A stretch of 64,000 nucleotides of DNA from Actinomadura sp. NBRC 104425 (GTDB lineage: Bacteria > Actinomycetota > Actinomycetes > Streptosporangiales > Streptosporangiaceae). The stretch is from assembly GCF_030269545.1 (NCBI RefSeq), contig NZ_BSTN01000004.1, forward strand, positions 248,001-312,000, in the 5' to 3' direction. Below the pieces are notes generated by a model. It was given only the letters and a program-made list of their open reading frames with translations, was not told the origin of the DNA and made no database searches. This document shows positions 53,275 through 62,847 of the stretch, one piece after another; the first letter of the stretch is position 1; the number at the start of each line of letters is the position of its first letter. The position numbers were made by a program, and so were the translations under genes.

Positions 53275-54141
53275 TCAGCTCCCGGCGGCCAGCGCCGCCC
53301 AGCGCCGCTGGGCGGCGTCATGCCAGGTCCGGTGCAGGTCCTCGAACACGTTGGCGGCGCGCAACCCGATCCAGTGCGGCGGCAGCAGCTCCAGCGGCAG
53401 CTGCGGGTCCAGGCCGGGGAAGCGGCGCCAGGCGTTCACCAGCCGGATCTGGGCCAGCAGCACCTGGTCGCCGGGATCGGGCCGCAGCCCGGCGAACTCG
53501 CGGACGAAGTCCTCGTAGGCGGCGGCCAGATCGTCCAGATGCCAGGCCTGCTCGACCATGGCGCGTTCGGACCCGATGCCGGCGAACGCCCCGCAGAACG
53601 AGAAGATCGCGGCGTCCAGGCCCAGGTCGTCCACCACCTGCTTGGCCTCGGCCTCCCGCGCGGTGTGCGGGCTGATCCACACGCCCGGCGCCGGGGTGCC
53701 CAGGCCGACCCAGCTCAGCTTGGTGCGCAGCCGGTGGCGCAGGTCGCGTTTGGACTCCGGGACGCTGACGAGCAGCACCAGCCAGCGCCCGTCCCAGGAC
53801 CGGCGTTCGCGGCTGAAGGAGTAGATGCGTTCCGCGCCTTGGCGCAGCAGCACCCGGCCGTGGTCGGTCAGCGCCCAGCGGACCCGCCGCCCGGACCGCT
53901 GCGAGGTGATCCACCCGTCGGCCGCCAGCCGGTTCAGCGCCTGCCGGGCGGACCGCTCCTCGATCCCCAGACCGGTCGTGACCCGCAGCAGATCGGACGT
54001 CCACACCGGTTCGCCGTGCGGCAGGACGAACTCCCCGAACACGGTCAGCAGCAGGGAGCGGGCGCTGGTCGCGGCGGCCTGCTGCCGGCGGGTGTAGGAC
54101 GGCACGGCCCCGCTCGCCGCCGCGCCCCGGTCACCCGCCAT
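53275..54141 (-). CDS. PaaX-family regulator, likely controller of the box operon
   Basis: A 288-aa regulator. The N-terminal winged helix reads ARSLLLTVFGEFVLP and then LGIEERSARQALNRLAADGW. The PaaX central domain has SWDGRWLVLLVSVPESKRDL, and the C-terminal domain has LVNAWRRFPGLDPQLPLELL. It differs from the copy at 9833. ATG 54141 with AGGAGGG upstream is preferred to an earlier ATG at 54213. The gene converges on the box operon and its upstream region carries the same composite site as the box promoter, so it probably represses both until benzoyl-CoA or a relative binds. Confidence 0.9.
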   Translation of the reverse strand: MAGDRGAAASGAVPSYTRRQQAAATSARSLLLTVFGEFVLPHGEPVWTSDLLRVTTGLGIEERSARQALNRLAADGWITSQRSGRRVRWALTDHGRVLLRQGAERIYSFSRERRSWDGRWLVLLVSVPESKRDLRHRLRTKLSWVGLGTPAPGVWISPHTAREAEAKQVVDDLGLDAAIFSFCGAFAGIGSERAMVEQAWHLDDLAAAYEDFVREFAGLRPDPGDQVLLAQIRLVNAWRRFPGLDPQLPLELLPPHWIGLRAANVFEDLHRTWHDAAQRRWAALAAGS

Positions 54142-54193
54142 GGCCGACGGGTCCCTCCTCGGACGTTGATCGCCACCGAATCGCTGCCACGCG

Positions 54194-54242
54194 AATATAC
54201 TACACGACAACAACGTTCTTGAATGTCAGTGTAGAACGATGT
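54194..54242 (-). promoter_or_regulatory. Promoter of the PaaX-like gene with composite regulator site
   Basis: On the minus strand TTCAAG (54223-54218), 18 bases, TATATT (54199-54194) is a plausible promoter. It overlaps plus-strand TCTTGA (54217-54222), seven bases, TGTAGAA (54230-54236), two bases, ATGT (54239-54242), the composite also seen at boxC. GTTCT/AGAAC arms (54215-54219, 54233-54237) give partial dyad symmetry. Confidence 0.6.
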
Positions 54243-54410
54243 GGGAGGGTTCACACAACGGGCGCGTTTGCTGCATAGGCGGCATTTGAGCCGCGATTCA
54301 TGCGCGGCCCTCGCGAAATCGCCACTGAATATAAGCTCATCCGATCACCCTGACCGGACGCGGGAGCCGCCGCCTGGTGACCCCGGCCGTGCCTGCCGCC
54401 GGCGTCGCGG

Positions 54411-55853
54411 TCAGCCCTCGCGGACGGCGGCCAGGACCTCCTTGGCGAGGGTGAGCGCGGCTTGCCGCGTTCTGCTCCTCATGTCATCGCCGTCGTACCG
54501 GGGCGCGTACTCGACGCTCACCCTGAGGTTGCTGAGCCTGAAACGGACGTTGGCCGACCTCTCCGAGTCCGCGACGAACGCCTCCTCGCCGAGCCCCGGC
54601 ACGGCGGTCCCCACACGGTCGAGGTTCCTGCGCGTCACGCTCGTGGCGGACTCGGGGAATTCGGCGCCGTCCGCCTGCAAGTCGATGTCGAGACTCGCGA
54701 GCGAGTCCGCGGTGCGCCACCGGCAGAACCTGTGCCGGCCGCGGTCGCCAAGGGCGGACTCCTCGAGGACGGAGATCTCGGCCGGCAGGCTGCTCGGTCT
54801 CAGGCGGGCGCAGCGGGGCACCCGCTCGTACTCGCCGTCGTCGACGGCGTTGCGGACCAGCAGGACCCCGGCGATGACCGAGGCGGCGACGACGACCCCC
54901 GCGACCGCGCCGACCAGACGGCGGGCGTCCACCGGGCGGCGGCCGCGCGCGGGCAGCCGGGCCGTGTCCCGGGCCAACCGCACGGTCGCCGCATCGGGCC
55001 GGACCGCCCGCCACGTCGACCGGCCCCGCAGCACGGCGGCGACCTGCCCGGCGCTCTGCGGCCGGTCGCCGGGGTTCTTGGCGAGCAGTGCGGCGACCAG
55101 GCCGTCGAGGTCCTCGGGGGTCTCGGGGCGCAGCTCGCGCACGCGCGGAGGCGGGTCCAGCACGATCTTCTTGACCAGCGTCCCGACCGTGTCGGCGGCG
55201 AAGGGCGGACGGCCGGTGAGCATGACGAACAGGACGGCGCCGAGCGCGTACAGGTCGCCGCGCACGTCCGGCCGCGTCCCCTTCTCGAACCGCTCGGGCG
55301 GCATGTACGCGGGCGTGCCGACGATGCCGCTGCCGGTCAGGTCGGAGGTGCGGTCGGCGTACCGGGCGATGCCGAAGTCGAGGATCTTCACCCGGTTCCC
55401 GGGCAGCACCATGATGTTGGCGGGCTTGACGTCGCGGTGGACGACGCCCCGCCCGTGCGCCGCGTCCAGCGCCTCGGCGATCTGGGCGCCCAGCTCCCGG
55501 ACCGTGCCCGGCGGCAGCCCGCGGTGGTGCTCCCGCATCACCGCCGCGAGGTCCCGCCCGGCCAGCAGCTCCATGACCAGGTACAGCCGCCCGCCGTCCC
55601 GGCCGGCGTCGTAGTGGACCGCGATCCCGTCGTGCTGGAGGCCCGCGGCGATCTCCGCCTCGCGCCGGAACCGCGCCACCGCGCGCTCGTCGCCGTCCGC
55701 GCCGTGCGGCTCGAAGGCGAGCAGCTTGATCGCCACGGCGCGGTTCAGCCGCAGGTCGACGGCCTCCCAGACCTCGCCCATCCCGCCGCGGCCGAGCCGC
55801 TTGCGCAGCCGGTAGCGCCCGGCGATGTCGGCCCCCGCCAACGGCCCGGTCAT
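54411..55853 (-). CDS. PknB-type membrane Ser/Thr protein kinase (1)
   Basis: A 480-aa receptor-like kinase. The kinase domain (about 14-275) has glycine loop LGRGGMGEVW, K43, HRD D141 (VVHRDVKPANIM), DFG D159 and activation-segment end GTPAYMPPERF (PPE in place of APE). A basic juxtamembrane stretch, one transmembrane segment (about 313-333) and an extracellular domain of about 145 residues with two cysteines follow. The outer domain has no PASTA repeats. Start ATG 55853 overlaps the stop of the upstream kinase gene. The signal it senses is unknown. Confidence 0.93.
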   Translation of the reverse strand: MTGPLAGADIAGRYRLRKRLGRGGMGEVWEAVDLRLNRAVAIKLLAFEPHGADGDERAVARFRREAEIAAGLQHDGIAVHYDAGRDGGRLYLVMELLAGRDLAAVMREHHRGLPPGTVRELGAQIAEALDAAHGRGVVHRDVKPANIMVLPGNRVKILDFGIARYADRTSDLTGSGIVGTPAYMPPERFEKGTRPDVRGDLYALGAVLFVMLTGRPPFAADTVGTLVKKIVLDPPPRVRELRPETPEDLDGLVAALLAKNPGDRPQSAGQVAAVLRGRSTWRAVRPDAATVRLARDTARLPARGRRPVDARRLVGAVAGVVVAASVIAGVLLVRNAVDDGEYERVPRCARLRPSSLPAEISVLEESALGDRGRHRFCRWRTADSLASLDIDLQADGAEFPESATSVTRRNLDRVGTAVPGLGEEAFVADSERSANVRFRLSNLRVSVEYAPRYDGDDMRSRTRQAALTLAKEVLAAVREG

Positions 55854-57361
55854 CGCGCGGCCATCCGGTTCGCCATGCCCCGGGCCGCCTCTTCCAGGAA
55901 GGCCCCGATGTCCTCCACACCGGCTCCCACATCGCGTTTCCCGTCGACCGTCACGGACGTCTGCCCGTAGTTGATGTGGAAGACCATGTTGCTGATCCGG
56001 AAGTACAGGGTTCCGGCGTCGTTCGAGCTCTCCACGCACGCTTCGTCGCCGATGCCGTGGATCGGCCTCTTCCCGGCGCATCCCAGGTAGCGGCGCACCC
56101 GCTCCGGACCCGACTTCAGCCCGTCGTGGTCGAGGATGAACATGGTGACGGTGAGCATCTGGTGGGAGCCCATCGGGGGGTCGGTCCGCCCCTGCCAATA
56201 GCAACTCGCCTGGGCGGCGCTCGGCCTGCTCGACACCGGGCCGGTCATATGCGCGGGGAGGTTGGCCGGCTTCACCTCGTCACACTGGGGAACGCCGGCG
56301 AACCGTCCGTCCTCGATGGGGAAGCCGCCGGGACTCCACAGGACGAAGAGGTAGGCGAGCAACGCCGCCCCGGGAAGCAGGCCCAGCCACCACCACCGGT
56401 TGCGCCGGCGGGTACGGGCGGAGGCTCCGATGTCTCCGGTGAGACGGCGCGTGGCGTGGAGGGTGCCGCCCGGCGGCCGGTGGGGGACCTGGGGGGCCGC
56501 CGCCGCACCGCGCAGGACGTCGGCGACCAAGCGGGCCTGTGCGGGACGGTCGGCGGGATTCTTGGCCAGGAGCGCCGCGACCAGCCGGTCGAGGTCGGCG
56601 GGGACCTCGGGCCGCAGATCGCGGACGCGCGGCGGTTCGGTGAGCAGGATCTCCTTGATCAGGGCGGGGGCGGTGTCCGCCTCGAAGGGCCTGCGCCCGG
56701 TCAGCATGAAGAACAGCACCGCCCCGAGCGCGTACAGATCGGTGCGCGCGTCGGGCGCCGCGTCGCCCTCGAACTGCTCGGGCGCCATGTACGACGGCGT
56801 GCCGATGGCCGCGCCGCCGGTCAGGTCCGAGGTCCGGTCGGCGTACCTGGCGATCCCGAAGTCGAGGATCTTGATTTTCTGGTCGGGGAGCACCATCACG
56901 TTCGCCGGCTTGACGTCGCGGTGGACGACGCCCCGCTCGTGCGCGGCGGCCAGCGCGTCGGCGATCTGCGCGGCCAGGTCGCACGCCAGGGCCGGCGGCA
57001 TCCCGTGCGGGTGCGCCGCCATCACCGCCGCCAGATCCCGGCCGCGCAGCAGCTCCATCACCAGGAACAGCCGGCCGTCGTCGGCGTCGAAGTCGAACAG
57101 CACCGTGATCCCGGGGTGCCGCAGGCCTCCGGCGATTTCCGCCTCGCGCCGGAACCGCGCCACGGCGCGCTCGTCCGCCTCCGTCCCCCTGCTGAGGATC
57201 TTGACCGCCACGGGACGCCCCAAACGCAGGTCTGTCGCGCTCCAGACCTCGCCCATCCCGCCGGAGCCGAGCCTCGACTCCAGCCGGTACCGTCCTGCCA
57301 GCAGCCCACCGCGCAACCCGGCCCCCAGCCCTCGACCGCACCCCCGAGACTCGCCGATCAA
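55850..57361 (-). CDS. PknB-type membrane Ser/Thr protein kinase (2)
   Basis: A 503-aa paralogue of the following gene. The kinase domain has LGSGGMGEVW, K54, HRD D149, DFG D167 and GTPSYMAPEQF; a transmembrane segment lies at about 323-342. The outer domain (about 160 residues) contains three or more cysteines and shares pattern with the neighbour: an N-terminal VPQCDEVKPANLP against VPRCARLRPSSLP, and a later RISNMVFHINYG against RLSNLRVSVEYA. Tandem duplication followed by sensor-domain divergence is likely. The N-terminal 20 residues before the kinase are poorly conserved, so a later start is possible. Confidence 0.93.
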   Translation of the reverse strand: MIGESRGCGRGLGAGLRGGLLAGRYRLESRLGSGGMGEVWSATDLRLGRPVAVKILSRGTEADERAVARFRREAEIAGGLRHPGITVLFDFDADDGRLFLVMELLRGRDLAAVMAAHPHGMPPALACDLAAQIADALAAAHERGVVHRDVKPANVMVLPDQKIKILDFGIARYADRTSDLTGGAAIGTPSYMAPEQFEGDAAPDARTDLYALGAVLFFMLTGRRPFEADTAPALIKEILLTEPPRVRDLRPEVPADLDRLVAALLAKNPADRPAQARLVADVLRGAAAAPQVPHRPPGGTLHATRRLTGDIGASARTRRRNRWWWLGLLPGAALLAYLFVLWSPGGFPIEDGRFAGVPQCDEVKPANLPAHMTGPVSSRPSAAQASCYWQGRTDPPMGSHQMLTVTMFILDHDGLKSGPERVRRYLGCAGKRPIHGIGDEACVESSNDAGTLYFRISNMVFHINYGQTSVTVDGKRDVGAGVEDIGAFLEEAARGMANRMAAR

Positions 57362-57578
57362 TGATCGTCTACCTCGGCGCCGTGGTTCAACGGCCCCTGC
57401 GCAGGCGTCATCAGCGACCGGGCCGCCGTCGGGATGCGGACCCGGCGGGTCGATCCGCCGGGCGGCGAGCCTTTCCGGACCCGATCGCGAAGACCGTCGG
57501 CCCGGCGATCACGCGGTGCCGGGGCGCGGTGACCATCTACACTTCGATGTGATCAACGGTGCTCCAGGAGAAGGACAG

Positions 57579-58400
57579 ATGGTGGAAGAGGACAGGTCGC
57601 CGACGGTCATCGACACGACGAAGGCGAGCATCGCGCGCGTCTACGACGTCTTCCTCGGCGGCAAGGACAACTACGCGGTCGACCGGGAGGTCGCCGGGCA
57701 GGTCATCGACCAGATCCCGCAGACGCTGCGGTTCGCCCAGGATCACCGGGCGTGGTTGATCCGCGTGGTGCGCTTCCTGGTCAAGGCCGGGATCGACCAG
57801 TTCCTCGACTGCGGCTCCGGCCTGCCCACCGCCGAGAACACCCATCAGGTCGCGCAGCGCGGCAACCGCGACGCCCGCGTCGTGTACGTCGACATCGACC
57901 CGATCGTCGCCGCGCACGGCAGGGCGATGCTGGAGGAGAACGCCAACACCCGCCTGGTGGTCGGCGACCTGACCCGGCCCCGGGAGCTGTTCGCCAATCC
58001 GGCCATCAACGGCTTCCTGGACCTCTCCCGGCCGGTGGCGCTGATCCAGTGCGCGACCATCCACCACGTTTCGGACGAGCAGCGCCCGCACGACATCATG
58101 AGGGACTACATCGAGCTGCTCCCGTCCGGCTCCTACCTGGCGCTCACCCATTGGCACGATCCGGCGGACGGCAGCGAGGGCAGCCGGATCGCCCGCTACA
58201 TCGAGGATGTGTTCAACAACAGCTCGATGGGGTCGGGCAGCTTCCGCAGCCGCGAGGAGATCCAGGCGTTCTTCGACGGGCTGGAGATGGTCGAGCCGGG
58301 CCTGACGCTGCTGCGCGACTGGTGGCCGGACGGCCCGAACCTCACCCCCGCCGACGGGGTGGACCACATCGTCCTCGCCGGCGTCGGCCGCAAGCCCTGA
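57579..58400 (+). CDS. DUF574-type SAM-dependent methyltransferase
   Basis: A 273-aa protein of an actinomycete-expanded methyltransferase family. It starts TTKASIARVYDVFLGGKDNY AVDRE-like (the family hallmark VYD-LLGGKDN-AADR), and carries the SAM-binding FLDCGSGLPTAENTHQVAQ, VVYVDIDPIVAAHGRAML and QCATIHHVSDEQRPHDIM. AGGAGAAGG precedes ATG 57579; a GTG at 57549 would add ten residues. Targets of the family are mostly unknown. It diverges from the kinase pair. Confidence 0.9.
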   Translation: MVEEDRSPTVIDTTKASIARVYDVFLGGKDNYAVDREVAGQVIDQIPQTLRFAQDHRAWLIRVVRFLVKAGIDQFLDCGSGLPTAENTHQVAQRGNRDARVVYVDIDPIVAAHGRAMLEENANTRLVVGDLTRPRELFANPAINGFLDLSRPVALIQCATIHHVSDEQRPHDIMRDYIELLPSGSYLALTHWHDPADGSEGSRIARYIEDVFNNSSMGSGSFRSREEIQAFFDGLEMVEPGLTLLRDWWPDGPNLTPADGVDHIVLAGVGRKP

Positions 58401-58742
58401 GCCTCCCGCCCGCCGGACGCCCCCGCGGCCGTCGCCCGATGCGTTGCGGGGAGCGGTCGGGCAAGCGGTTCGAGCGGCCTCCTCGGCGGTCGGCGGCAGG
58501 AGCTTCGGCGGCCCGGCGAAGGCGGCAGACGGGGCCTCGCCGTGCTGAACCGCGCCTCGGCCGCTGGGTGTGCCGTGCCGCCTGGCTGCGGACATCCGTG
58601 TCCGGTAGCGGCTGTTGCATGCCACGGAGTCCCTGACGGCGTGCGGCTTCGCCGAGGCCGCATAAGGGCGGGTGCATGAGTGGCGGCGAAGCGTAAGAAG
58701 CCCGGCGGCATGGCACAAGTGATGCTGTGAGGTCGCCGCCAC
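58401..58742. other. Gap before the RHS remnant, no gene seen
   Basis: About 340 bases. The RHS reading frame is closed by a TGA at 58728-58730, so the missing N-terminal part of the toxin is not present here. A 16-codon plus-strand frame just before it (VAAKRKKPGGMAQVML) may be a gene scrap. Confidence 0.4.
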
Positions 58743-61688
58743 GTGGGCGCCGACAAGTACACCACCGCGGTCACCGGCTACGACGCGCTCTACCGGCCCA
58801 AGGGAACGACCATCACCATCCCCGCGTCCGAAGGCGCGCTGGCCGGCACCTACACCACCACGCAGGACTACAACTTCGACGGCTCCCCGATGGCGACGAC
58901 CTACCCGGCGGTGGGCGGCAGCACGGGGCTGCCCGCCGAGGACGTCTCCACCTACTACAACGACGACGGACTCCCCGAGTGGACCTACGGCCTGGCCACC
59001 TACGTCGCCGACACCGTCTACGACTCCCACGGCGAGGTCACCCAGCTCGCCATGGCGTCGGTCTCCGACAGGTTCATCTGGCAGACCTTCGACCGGGACG
59101 AGGCCACCGGACGCCTCACCCGCGCCACGGTCAGGCGGCAGACCTCGTCGGCCACCTATGACGTCGAGACCAGGTACTCCTACACCGACTCCGGATCGAT
59201 CAACTCGATCCTCACCAACACCGTCGGCGCCGCCCCCGACCGGCAGTGCTTCACCTACGACTACGCCCAGCGCCTCACCCAGGCGTGGTCCACCAGCACC
59301 GCCGACTGCTCCACGGCCCCCTCGGCCACCACCATCGGCGGCCCCGCCCCGTACTGGACGACCTACGAGTACGACAGCAACGGCGAGAAACAGGGCAACC
59401 GCACCAAGGAGATCCAGCACGCCTTCACCGGCGGCCCCACCGCCGACAAGGTCCGCACCTACACCTACCCCGCGGAACTCGGCTCCGGCGGCCCCCTCGG
59501 CCCGCACGCCCTCAAGAGGGTCACCGAAACCCAGGGCGCCAGCACCCGCACCGACCTCTACACCTACGACGAGGCCGGCAACACCACCGCCCGCCCCGGG
59601 CAGAAGCTGATCTGGGACGCCGAAGGCAACCTGTCCAAGGTCACCGACACCAGCGGCAACGAACTGGCCAGCTTCATCTACGACGCCGCCGGCAACCGCC
59701 TCATCCGCAAGGACACGACCGGGAAGACCCTCTACCTGCCCAGCCAGGAGGTGAAGGTCTCCTCCACCGGCGCGGTCAGCGCGATCCGCTATTACAGCCA
59801 CGGCGGTGCGACCGTCGCCTACCGGACCGGCACCAGCAGCTCGAGCGTCCAGTTCCTGGTCCCCAACTACCAGGACAGCACCGACATCACCATCAACGCC
59901 GTCGACCAGGACAGCTGGAGCCTGCGCCGCTTCGGCCCGTTCGGCAGCGAACGCACCAACCCGATCGGCATCTGGCCCACAGTCATGGACAAGGGCTACG
60001 TCGGCGGCACCAAAGACTCCACCACCGGCCTGACCCACCTGGGCGCTCGCGAATACGACCCCGGCATCGGCCGGTTCCTCAGCACCGACCCCCTGTACAA
60101 CGGAGACGACCCCGGCACCTGGAACGCCTACAACTACGCCAACAACGACCCCGTCAACCTGAGCGACCCCGACGGCCTCATGCCCTGCGACGGGGTCATG
60201 TGCGGCTGGCCGCCCAAGCGGCCGTCGTCGGGTGGCGGCGGCTCCGGCGGAGGAGGAGGCTCCGGCGGTGGCGGCGGTGGCGGTGGCGGTGGCGCGCCCA
60301 GCTACGGCGGCATCCCGAGCTACGGCGGCGCCCCGATCGGTTACGTGCCGCCCCCCCGCACCTCCCGCACCGCCGCCCTGCAAGAGCTGGACGTGCAAGT
60401 TCAAGAAGGTCGGCGGAGCCATCGGCGGTTTCGTCAGCAAGCACCGCGCCACCATCGCCTCCGTCGCGGTCGGCGTCGGCTGCGGTGCGGCCATCGGCTG
60501 GACCGGCGCGGGCGGCGTTGCCTGCGCCGCCGCCGCGGGAGCCGTCTACGGCGCCGTCAACCACGCGCAGCACACCCCCAGGGACCAGTGGTCCGTGGGC
60601 GGCTTCCTCAAAGCCGGCGCCACAGGCGCAGCCGTAGGCGTCATCACCCACGGCGCCGCCGGCCTGGCCGCCAAAGCCGCCGCACCCGTCATCCAACGCG
60701 TCGCCCCCCGCATCGCCAGCAAGATCAAGGGCTCCGGCGGCGGCAAAGGCGGCGCCACCGCCAAGGGCAACAGTGTGGCCAAATCCAGGCCCGCTGCAGC
60801 CAAGAGAACCAGCTCTCGCACAAGTACCGGCTCGGCCAAGCCCACTGAGTGCAGTTTCGTTCCCGGCACCGCTGTTCTGATGGGCGACGGCAGCCGAAAG
60901 CCCATCGACCAGATCAAGGTGGGCGACAAGGTGATGGCCACCGATCCGGTCACCGGTAAGACGGGCCCGCGGACGGTCCTGACCACGTTCGGCGACTCCG
61001 GCACCAAGAACATGGTCCGCGTCACCGTCGACACCGACGGCGAACGCGGTACCAAGACCGGCACGCTACAGGTCACCGACAACCACCCGTTCTGGATTCC
61101 CGCCCTCAAGCAGTGGGTGGACGCCGGGAAGCTCAAGCCCGGCATGTGGCTGCGCACCAGCGCAGGCACCCACGTCCAGATCAGCGCCATCAACACCTGG
61201 ACCCGGCATCAGCAGGTCCACAACCTCACCGTCGAATCCGACCACACCTACTACGCCGCCGCCGGCACCACGCCGGTCCTCGTCCACAACTGCGGGTCGT
61301 TTGACCCTCAAACTGGTCGTCTCACTGAAGACGCATTTGAAGCGTACGACAAGGCGTTCGGTCCTCAAGTGGCAGATGGCGTAGAATACCAAGCCATGAG
61401 AATGCATGATGGAACTGAGGAAGCTGCTGATCACGTGCTTCCAGGGCTAGGGCACGATACGGATGCGCTGGCTCTGTTCTTTGACAGTCTTGCTACCAGA
61501 AACTTCACCCACGTCGATCCCCGATTCGACTCGGGTTCGTCGCAATCCGAAGCCCTGCTTTTCATATAATCCATGGCAACGCTCCTTCGCGCAGCGTCGT
61601 GATGTTGCGGAACGTTCGTATGATTCACGGTTATCTGCTGAGCGAGGATGAATTCTATCGGATCTACCGGCCTCGAGGAGGATCGTAG
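58743..61688 (+). pseudogene. RHS-repeat/Hint polymorphic toxin, 5'-truncated and frameshifted
   Basis: YD/RHS repeats (YDYAQRLTQAW; YDEAGNTTARPGQKLIWDAE; YDAAGNRLIRKD) run to the RHS core end GLTHLGAREYDPGIGRFLST, then a Gly-rich linker, a hydrophobic stretch, a Hint autoprotease (60850-61293, Cys in TECSFVPGT, ending VLVHNC) and a C-terminal tip. Only the last part of an RHS protein is here; signal and N-terminal domains are absent. The frame shifts at a C7 run (60351-60357); six C would join the halves. The tip then stops at 61569; one more T at 61559-61562 would extend it to 61688, four bases before the candidate immunity gene. GTG 58743 has only a weak ribosome site. Confidence 0.8.
60829..61293 (+). 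repeat. Hint-domain direct repeat, copy 1 (complete)
   Basis: Encodes the self-cleaving Hint domain of the RHS protein. Bases 60965-61160 are identical to copy 2 at an offset of 2643, and the flanks are nearly identical. This copy keeps the catalytic Cys codon (60850-60852) and the terminal HNC. Confidence 0.9.
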
Positions 61689-61691
61689 CCA

Positions 61692-62081
61692 ATGCGCACG
61701 TATGTCAAGATCGATCGGGATGGCGAACTGCTGCGTGTCGAGTTGACGAAAAATCAGTATGATCTGGTTTCGTCGGCATTGATTGTGTTCCCCTCCTTGG
61801 TGAAGTCCCGCGAGGGCAGGTTGCTGATGCTGGGACGTGGCTTCGATGAACTGCAGTCGGCCGTGGCTGACGCCGGCACGACCGATTTGGGGTGGAGAGT
61901 CGTCATCTGCAGTATTGAGGGGGTGCACGCGCTCCACTCCTTGTTGGTGTGCCTTCCGCTCCTTTATTTGACCGAAGAAAGTTTTGTTATCAGAGTGAAA
62001 TTTTTCAAGGAGCAACTGATTGGAGTCGCGTCCGGTCTCCGAGAGGGGTTGAAAAAAATTGGCGATGAGAGCAATCTTTGA
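61692..62081 (+). CDS. Candidate immunity protein for the RHS toxin tip
   Basis: A 129-aa, probably cytoplasmic protein starting MRTYVKIDRDGELLRVELT, mixed alpha/beta in look, with no family I can name. GAGGAGGA nine bases before the ATG is an excellent ribosome site. It directly follows the toxin tip and its base composition is far poorer in G+C than the rest of the window, both usual for immunity genes of polymorphic toxins. The assignment rests on position and composition, not homology. Confidence 0.65.
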   Translation: MRTYVKIDRDGELLRVELTKNQYDLVSSALIVFPSLVKSREGRLLMLGRGFDELQSAVADAGTTDLGWRVVICSIEGVHALHSLLVCLPLLYLTEESFVIRVKFFKEQLIGVASGLREGLKKIGDESNL

Positions 62082-62169
62082 ATTGTGCGATCGGGGTACG
62101 AGTGTCGCGCATAGAGCCAGTGTGCAGAAGGCCAGTAATCGCCTGTTTCGGTCTACTTAGTTTGGTGAA

Positions 62170-62556
62170 ATGCATATGGGGCACAACTCGAGGGTCACAC
62201 ACATCATGGTCGCTTATCTGAATGGCTCCGGCGTTAGTCTGGACGGAATAGAGTTGGCTGGGCGGGCTATTTCGGTGAGTGCGCGTTTTGATATCTGGGT
62301 GCTTGATGTGGGAAAGCGGAAGTATAGCGGTGATCCGATGGGGCTTGGTGACATTATGCTGAAGTTCGCTGATCCTTAGGAGCGGATCGTCGATCTGTGG
62401 AAAGAGTGTGCGGCGGGGGAGCTGGATATATCTTCTTTCGAAGAGTTTCTGAGGCCTCTAGTGGAGGAGATGGAGTCCTTGTTCGCCGATGTCTCCGCAG
62501 ATGGCGGGACGAATTTCCAACCGCCATGTGTTGACCGTGCAGTCGAGGAAGACTGA
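62170..62556 (+). pseudogene. Second candidate immunity-type gene with an in-frame amber codon
   Basis: A frame starting ATG 62170 (or 62176) runs 69 codons (AYLNGSGVSLDGIELAGRAI; FDIWVLDVGKRKYSGDPMGL) to TAG at 62377-62379. It then continues in the same frame for 58 codons of acidic, protein-like sequence (ERIVDLWKECAAGELDISSF, EEFLRPLVEEMESLF) to TGA 62554-62556. The total would be about 128 residues, close to the neighbouring immunity candidate. A nonsense mutation is the simplest explanation. No clear ribosome site is seen. Confidence 0.5.
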
Positions 62557-62847
62557 AAGAGTCGACCAGGTGGCCGTTTGTGTGAGCGTCTGACGATCCG
62601 ATGTTCGATGCTCAATCGAACGTGGACACGGCCGCCGAGTGTGACCGCGCCCGCCGTCCGATTCGGGAGACTGGCCGCCGGGCCGACTGGTGAAGCGCAT
62701 TGCCGGTCCGCTTTCCGCGGTGAATCCGTAGGCTGATCCGAAGAAGGGGGCCGCGTTGGTCGGCCTTTCGGACCATATGATTGACGACTTCATGGACGGC
62801 ATCGTGACGGGGGCGGGGCGGATCACCGAAATGTGAGGGCGGAAGAA
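62557..62847. other. Low-G+C to mixed gap with a gene scrap
   Basis: A plus-strand frame ending at TGA 62837-62839 reads ALVGLSDHMIDDFMDGIVTG AGRITEM-like over its last 28 codons but has no start or upstream continuation that I trust. It may be the tail of another immunity gene. Confidence 0.35.

Noticed and set aside
57537-60494. A 985-codon open frame on the minus strand
   Set aside because: It covers the methyltransferase and RHS coding strands and has a Gly/Val/Ala/Arg shadow composition with no domain.
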